DNA from: an uncultured Odoribacter sp.
GTDB taxonomy: Bacteria > Bacteroidota > Bacteroidia > Bacteroidales > Marinifilaceae
Length of the DNA stretch: 11,964 bases
Reading direction: 5' to 3'
NCBI GenBank assembly: GCA_934725835.1
Contig: CAKVCR010000063.1
Location: 1 to 11,964 of the forward strand
The position numbers and the translations under genes were made by a program. Below, piece after piece: positions 8,107 to 11,964 of the stretch. The notes beneath the pieces were generated by a model. The model did not search any database, was not told where the DNA came from, and saw nothing but the letters and a program-made list of their open reading frames with translations. Each line of letters starts with the position of its first letter. Within the stretch, counting starts at the first letter, position 1.

Positions 8107-9858
8107 TTAATTTGTTTGATTATAAATTTCAGGATATTCGTTCTCAAATTCTTTGCTTTCTGCATATTTACGCTTTGGGACTTGTTCTTTGTTCCATGGT
8201 TTACCAGAGGTTTTATCTACCCAATTTACATCAGAAAAGGCCATTGTTGTGTGAATCAAGTGACGACTTTTGAACGATTCATCATCCTGGTCAGTAAAAA
8301 AATACTGATTCTTCTTACGAAAATCAGCATCGTTGAACTTTGAATTATCACGTTTATAGAGAAGTACTAGATTTCCAATGCAGTGCTCAGAACCATCGTA
8401 TATGTGATGATTCTCTCTACACGACCATTCCATTTCTTCACGCCAGAGAACGATAGAACTTTCATCCTTAATAGGTTCGTCATTACAGTTCAAAGCAACC
8501 CCTTGATCATTTTTATGGCCTATTTTTGATTTAGGATATACATGCTCCAAGGAACGATTGCTCTCGATATTAAAATCGAACTTTCTATTTTTATAAAGAT
8601 TATCCTGCTTAATGTTTTGGCGTAAAAGCCACCTATAAGCTGTTTCATAATGGTGCATAAACAACATGTTGCTTTTTAGCTCGCCATAAAATCTATTACG
8701 AGCATCCGAATATTTTTCAGCATCTACTGCGACTATATCCTCATGATTGACACCAATAATTGCCCAGTCGTAATAGCGTTTTAACTCTGCTATAGACTTG
8801 GAATGGACACCATCCTGATTGATTCCAAAATACCATCTAAGGAAGGCAAATCGTTGTTCTGCATTATTGCGGATATAAAGGATAACTCCTAAATAATTAT
8901 ACGAAATTGAATAGTTGTAAGCATCTTCTATCAACTTTTGAAAAAGTCTCATTTGCTTGAACACGCTCTTGGACTGTTTCATCGTCTGTGGCTTCAGAAG
9001 TTTACCCTTAAAACCATCAAAACTCACTTTACTGCTCTCGCAAACAAGAGGGAGCAACCAACCCAGTTGTTTACCTCCTGTTCTAAAAAACAATTCAACA
9101 TTTGGGTTACTCCACCAATAGAGCCATGAATCCCATTCTCGTGACAATCGTCCACGAAGAGCGATATGTTCTGCTTCGCTAAACAAGTTGTGCTCAAGGG
9201 ATGCACACCGTAACAATTCTGCTTTAATAAGTTCCTCATTCGTCATTTTGGCTTTATTGCCATTCATCATAGAGAAAACTATCTTAGCCTGTTCTTCTGG
9301 AATGACAATGAATAAGAACTTTACATGTTCCAAAATATATTTCCTAAAATCTTCTTTATCAATATCCTTCAACTCCCTTGCGAATATACGCAGGGTTCTT
9401 TTGAAGAAAAAAATATCTTGGTATTCTTCTGTGTCGTTGCGGGAACTGTCCTCTTTTTCTATATTATTCAGGAAGACATTGGATTCTATTCGAATATCAT
9501 ACTTGATACTTACATAATCTTTGTACCCCGTATATTTCAGTAGAAGGTAGAAGAAAGTTGTTCTTTGTTGACCATCTACGAGAACAATATCAAAGGATTC
9601 TTTCTTTTCGTGTACAGTTATTCCTTGAAGGAATATATCACTTTTATGTTTGTATGATTTCTTGAGTGAATTGATTAACAAAGAGACAGAATCAGATTGC
9701 GAATTTTTCTTTCTCTGTCCCCAAACATAACCACGCTGATAGTCTGGGATGACGAAGCTTCCAGTGTCTTTCAGCAGTTGTATATAATTTGATAGGGTAA
9801 TGGTTGTCTTGTCACCAATGTCCTTTAACCTATCTTTTAAATTGTTTATTGAACTCAT
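8107..9858 (-). CDS. DUF262 and HNH (DUF1524) protein, GmrSD-like putative restriction nuclease
   Basis: A 583-aa protein combining the two halves of the GmrSD family. The DUF262 domain carries IPDYQRGYVWG (37-47) and VLVDGQQRTTFFYLLL (92-107), the nucleotide-binding/hydrolysis signatures. The C-terminal part has the DUF1524 HNH nuclease motif SLEHVYPKS (436-444, catalytic-type His439). The second element CIGNLVLLYKRDNSKFND (493-510) has the conserved IGNL and an Asn near 505. In characterised relatives (GmrSD on glucosylated hydroxymethylcytosine DNA, BrxU, SspE) NTP use by DUF262 governs cutting by DUF1524. Here the same mechanism is an inference and the DNA target is unknown. The gene is separated by 3 bp from the second DUF262 gene. 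It starts only 3 bp after the stop of an exonuclease fragment, so translation may once have been coupled to that gene. No strong ribosome binding site is visible before the ATG at 9858. Confidence 0.88.
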   Translation of the reverse strand: MSSINNLKDRLKDIGDKTTITLSNYIQLLKDTGSFVIPDYQRGYVWGQRKKNSQSDSVSLLINSLKKSYKHKSDIFLQGITVHEKKESFDIVLVDGQQRTTFFYLLLKYTGYKDYVSIKYDIRIESNVFLNNIEKEDSSRNDTEEYQDIFFFKRTLRIFARELKDIDKEDFRKYILEHVKFLFIVIPEEQAKIVFSMMNGNKAKMTNEELIKAELLRCASLEHNLFSEAEHIALRGRLSREWDSWLYWWSNPNVELFFRTGGKQLGWLLPLVCESSKVSFDGFKGKLLKPQTMKQSKSVFKQMRLFQKLIEDAYNYSISYNYLGVILYIRNNAEQRFAFLRWYFGINQDGVHSKSIAELKRYYDWAIIGVNHEDIVAVDAEKYSDARNRFYGELKSNMLFMHHYETAYRWLLRQNIKQDNLYKNRKFDFNIESNRSLEHVYPKSKIGHKNDQGVALNCNDEPIKDESSIVLWREEMEWSCRENHHIYDGSEHCIGNLVLLYKRDNSKFNDADFRKKNQYFFTDQDDESFKSRHLIHTTMAFSDVNWVDKTSGKPWNKEQVPKRKYAESKEFENEYPEIYNQTN

Positions 9859-9861
9859 ATT

Positions 9862-9927
9862 TTATAGTATTTGTAATGCGATGGCAGCACAGGCTTCTGC
9901 ATCGGCCTGGGCATGGTGATTGTTAGC
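9862..9927 (-). pseudogene. C-terminal tail of a DEDDh-type 3'-5' exonuclease
   Basis: Twenty-one codons plus the stop, in frame, remain of an exonuclease of the DnaQ/RNase T type. The residues NNHHAQADAEACAAIALQI correspond to the ExoIII motif (HxAxxDA) at the end of the Bacteroidales exonuclease/BRCT-like family, which commonly reads NHHALADAEACAAIA before a terminal IL. TAA lies at 9862-9864. The rest of the gene is absent: three bases upstream is the stop of the deiminase gene, which therefore sits where the exonuclease body should be. The match is short but specific. It marks a recombination junction between about 9925 and 9933. Confidence 0.65.
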
Positions 9928-9930
9928 TTA

Positions 9931-10758
9931 TCATTTGTATAATTCCCATGTAATACAATGTATTGCACCTCCATGTTTAACTAATGGATTTGCATACACT
10001 TGGATTATTTCCTTATTTGGGAAAACACCAGAGAATGCATTCACCGCAGCCTTGTCATTGCTACAATCTAGGTCTTTTGAAATTTCTGGAATTATAACAG
10101 TCTTAGGAGTTTCGATATAGTTGAGATAACACCATGAATCTTTTCTTAATCTACCATCATATGAGAGTTCTTGCACATCAAAATGACAGTCAAGAATCTT
10201 GTGCAGTCGTTTGCGTAATGAGTCAGCCTCCTTTCCCATCTGGCAATAATTATTCATTAGCAATTTCCCGTTGCCTATATATGCTATCATTCCATCAGCA
10301 TGCCCGAATGGTTCTTCCATATCCCAGGGTATCAAGATAAGCTCAGTTTCCAAGACCTTTTCTATTGTGTCTATCAGTTTCAGCGGTCTGATGTTCGGAT
10401 TCTCGGAGATAACCTTGTCTGTCATTATGGTTTTGTCACCACACCTCACCACATTGCCGCCATCCAACGTTATGTCAAGATGTGAAACCACTGTTATGCC
10501 AAGGTCTCTGATCACCATATCTTGTTTCGTGATGTATTTGCCTTTTCCCGTGTCAAGATAGTCTGGCTCGAAATTGAATGTTGCGTACCTGCCGTTGCCC
10601 AGATGTAAAGGCATATAGTCGCGAACCCACACCTCTTTGGTATTATACAGAGTTTGATATTTAACATTGCTTTTTTCCAAAGCATTGCACAACGACATAT
10701 ACACCGCAGGATAATCTCTACACAACCATTCTGAAACACACACTTGCATATCATTCAT
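9931..10758 (-). CDS. Short agmatine deiminase / peptidyl-arginine deiminase family protein
   Basis: A 275-aa enzyme of the guanidino-group-modifying superfamily (Porphyromonas-type PAD, AguA). These hydrolyse a guanidine (agmatine or arginine) to a urea group plus ammonia through a Cys thiouronium intermediate. The active-site motifs are present: VWVRDYMP (43-50), LDGGNVV (98-104), FGHADGM (151-157, catalytic His153 and Asp155) and GGAIHCITW (263-271, nucleophile Cys268). AguA is usually about 350-370 aa; this version is shorter, and the final motif lies almost at the C-terminus. There is no signal peptide, so it is cytoplasmic, unlike secreted PPAD. Its ATG overlaps the stop of the upstream 241-aa gene (ATGA), so the two are probably one functional unit. 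No putrescine-pathway genes (carbamoylputrescine amidase) are nearby, which argues against ordinary agmatine catabolism. The substrate could be a small molecule or a protein arginine. Confidence 0.85.
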   Translation of the reverse strand: MNDMQVCVSEWLCRDYPAVYMSLCNALEKSNVKYQTLYNTKEVWVRDYMPLHLGNGRYATFNFEPDYLDTGKGKYITKQDMVIRDLGITVVSHLDITLDGGNVVRCGDKTIMTDKVISENPNIRPLKLIDTIEKVLETELILIPWDMEEPFGHADGMIAYIGNGKLLMNNYCQMGKEADSLRKRLHKILDCHFDVQELSYDGRLRKDSWCYLNYIETPKTVIIPEISKDLDCSNDKAAVNAFSGVFPNKEIIQVYANPLVKHGGAIHCITWELYK

Positions 10759-11480
10759 AATCTGTCATCTACTACAGAATAATTCCACATACGATTACAC
10801 TTTTTCAGTATCTTTCCAGAATACATAAAGTATTCTTTCTTCTTGTCATCTGAGAACTTATTGTATTCATCTTTAGGAATCTCAACTTTTTGATATTTGC
10901 CATTTTTGTCCTTTTTATATTCGGCAACATTAATTCTTGGTTTTACACATATACTTTCAAGAGAATCAGCAGACTTGAATGATGTCCAGTTTATGGTAAT
11001 GCCATCAGATAATGGTATGTTCATAAACATGTCTTCGTAGATATAGGTAGAACGTACTTCGCACTCTTTCTTTTCCTTTGCCACCCATTCACCTCCGTCA
11101 TAATCGCATACTTTGTATTTCCTGACCAACATGGATGCCCTATAATGTTTTTCCTCGTTCTCAAACGTAATATCTATGCCAGACACATGACAGTTCAACG
11201 ACCCTAATGGATAATAATCAAGTTGCTTGTTTTCATGATCATTTGTATGATACATCACGGGGTCTTTAAGCCCATCGTCACCCTCCTCATGGTAATAGAA
11301 TTCTATTTCAAGAGGATAAATCCGCCTGACTCCATTGACTTCGAAGCATGCGCCAAGTAAAATATTCTCTGCCACATTCATGAACTGAACTGCAAGATTT
11401 CTGAGTTTTTCGTTTTCGCCTTGCTCTTCTCTCACTCCTTGAAAGTTTTTGAGCACTAATAATAAATCGTCTGTTATCAT
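10755..11480 (-). CDS. Uncharacterised 241-aa protein with weak DNA-glycosylase-like pattern
   Basis: I do not firmly recognise this protein. It is soluble, with no signal peptide or membrane segment, and has a Lys/Glu-rich C-terminal third (about 185-230). The central part has an order of short motifs like that of alkyladenine DNA glycosylase (MPG/AAG): LLGACFEVNG (41-50), LEIEFYYHEEGDD (57-69), LKDPVMYH (71-78), YYPLGSLNCHVSGIDITF (89-106), then ASMLVRKYK (115-123). In MPG these places hold LLG, the ETEAY stretch with the catalytic Glu, a PG..YVY..YG block and the LIRALEP block. If the parallel is real, Glu58 or Glu60 would be catalytic. This is pattern reading, not a confirmed homology. 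The stop overlaps the deiminase start by 4 bp. The gene begins 16 bp after the truncated RhuM gene. Confidence 0.7.
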   Translation of the reverse strand: MITDDLLLVLKNFQGVREEQGENEKLRNLAVQFMNVAENILLGACFEVNGVRRIYPLEIEFYYHEEGDDGLKDPVMYHTNDHENKQLDYYPLGSLNCHVSGIDITFENEEKHYRASMLVRKYKVCDYDGGEWVAKEKKECEVRSTYIYEDMFMNIPLSDGITINWTSFKSADSLESICVKPRINVAEYKKDKNGKYQKVEIPKDEYNKFSDDKKKEYFMYSGKILKKCNRMWNYSVVDDRL

Positions 11481-11496
11481 TGCCGTTAAATCTGAT

Positions 11497-11811
11497 TTAT
11501 TGATTTTCCTTATTGATTACAAGATTATAGTAATCTATTTTCTGCATTTGGGTATAACCCTCTTTCCTGCCATATTTCTTGGGTGTCGCAAATTTTGCGA
11601 CTACCGGCTCACCTTCTAGTTCTTCCCTCAATGCATTATTGATATGCTTTGCTATCGTCTTGTAGTCTCTGCCATAAAGTTGAGCGATTTGCTCTCTATT
11701 AAGCCAAACGGAATCTTCCTCTAACTTTACTTCAAGTTGGGTGTTGCCATCGTCTGTCGTATATAGGACGATAGAAGAACCGTTATTTGCAACAATTTTA
11801 TTCTCTGCCAT
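11497..11811 (-). CDS. Truncated RhuM-family DNA-binding protein
   Basis: A 104-aa protein matching the N-terminus of the RhuM (virulence/Fic-associated) family. It shows SIVLYTTDDGNTQLEVKLEE (13-32), the helix-turn-helix VWLNREQIAQLYGRDYKTIA (35-54) and the KIDYYNL element (91-97), which normally continues as a DVIISVGYR-like sequence. Here it changes to VINKENQ and stops. Family members are about 300-350 aa, so only the DNA-binding head remains, possibly still able to bind DNA or act as a small regulator. The ATG at 11811 is preceded by GGGGG at a suitable distance, inside the end of the WYL remnant. Whether it is functional is unclear. Confidence 0.65.
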   Translation of the reverse strand: MAENKIVANNGSSIVLYTTDDGNTQLEVKLEEDSVWLNREQIAQLYGRDYKTIAKHINNALREELEGEPVVAKFATPKKYGRKEGYTQMQKIDYYNLVINKENQ

Positions 11812-11813
11812 AT

Positions 11814-11964
11814 CTATTTGTCCCCCTTATACATGTTCCACATTCTCTTTACTTTTCCTGCAATCTCCTTACGAAGCCAAAGAGGTTCGAGTACTTCAAG
11901 GAAATCTTATGAGCCCAATAGATGGTCTCTACAATCCACACGAGCTTATTGATTTGATTAAGTG
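11814..11964 (-). pseudogene. WYL-domain transcriptional regulator collapsed to its two ends
   Basis: Runs off the window. One minus-strand frame from the edge (11962 to about 11900) reads LNQINKLVWIVETIYWAHKI, the start of Bacteroidales WYL regulators (usually with YRAGRITFEEIN-type continuation). A different frame (11814-11906) reads DFLEVLEPLWLRKEIAGKV and then KRMWNMYKGDK to TAG, the usual end of the same proteins. The first frame stops at 11849-11851 and the second has TAA at 11907-11909, so they meet at about 11900-11910. Such proteins are usually about 300 aa, so a deletion has removed most of the gene and shifted the frame. WYL regulators often sit in front of defence systems as repressors; this one cannot act. 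Confidence 0.6.

Noticed and set aside
9931..10758. Naming the deiminase as AguA or PPAD
   Set aside because: It is shorter than AguA, lacks the polyamine neighbours, and has no signal peptide or C-terminal secretion domain as in PPAD. Only the family is supported.
5000..11964. CRISPR array, tRNA or integrase that would mark the island
   Set aside because: No regularly spaced repeats, no tRNA-like cloverleaf pattern and no recombinase motifs were seen in this stretch.

Overview
The window comes from a Bacteroidales chromosome, probably Odoribacteraceae (Butyricimonas/Odoribacter-like). The evidence is a sigma factor / FecR anti-sigma (DUF4974) / STN-containing SusC cassette, a DUF4491 gene, TAnnTTTG-type -7 promoter boxes, and weak Shine-Dalgarno usage. 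The genus is an inference. Every real gene found is on the minus strand, so transcription runs from high to low coordinates.

Region 1 (1-5400) is a nutrient-uptake locus damaged at both ends. An ECF sigma factor (4104-4655) and a FecR-type anti-sigma factor (2859-3998) precede a SusC/RagA TonB-dependent transporter (44-2785). The transporter stops at 913 aa, before its beta-barrel is complete. Its expected SusD partner is not in the window. A SusD/RagB amino-terminal fragment lies instead upstream of the sigma gene (4809-5030); its reading frame has a stop at codon 2. An intact small DUF4491 membrane protein (5082-5381) follows further upstream.

Region 2 (5400-11964) is visibly more AT-rich and looks like an accessory, defence-type island with many broken genes. 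Listed in transcription order, it contains: a WYL-domain regulator reduced to its two ends in different frames (11814-11964); a RhuM-family protein cut to 104 aa (11497-11811); an unrecognised 241-aa protein (10755-11480); and a short peptidyl-arginine/agmatine deiminase-family protein that overlaps it by 4 bp (9931-10758). A 20-codon tail of a DEDDh exonuclease follows (9862-9927). Next are two adjacent DUF262 (GmrS/ParB-like) proteins separated by 3 bp: one carries a DUF1524-type HNH nuclease motif (8107-9858), the other has a long uncharacterised C-terminus (5899-8103). The last element is a frameshifted coding remnant (5472-5896).

The best candidate for an undescribed system is the pair of DUF262 genes, alone or with the 241-aa protein and the deiminase. 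GmrSD, BrxU and SspE show that DUF262/DUF1524 proteins can act as restriction factors against modified or unmodified DNA. The fragments around the pair (exonuclease tail, WYL ends, RhuM head) show repeated replacement of cargo. It is therefore uncertain whether the deiminase module belongs functionally to the DUF262 pair or is a separate cassette inserted next to it. No RNA genes, CRISPR arrays, complete insertion sequences or integrases were found.
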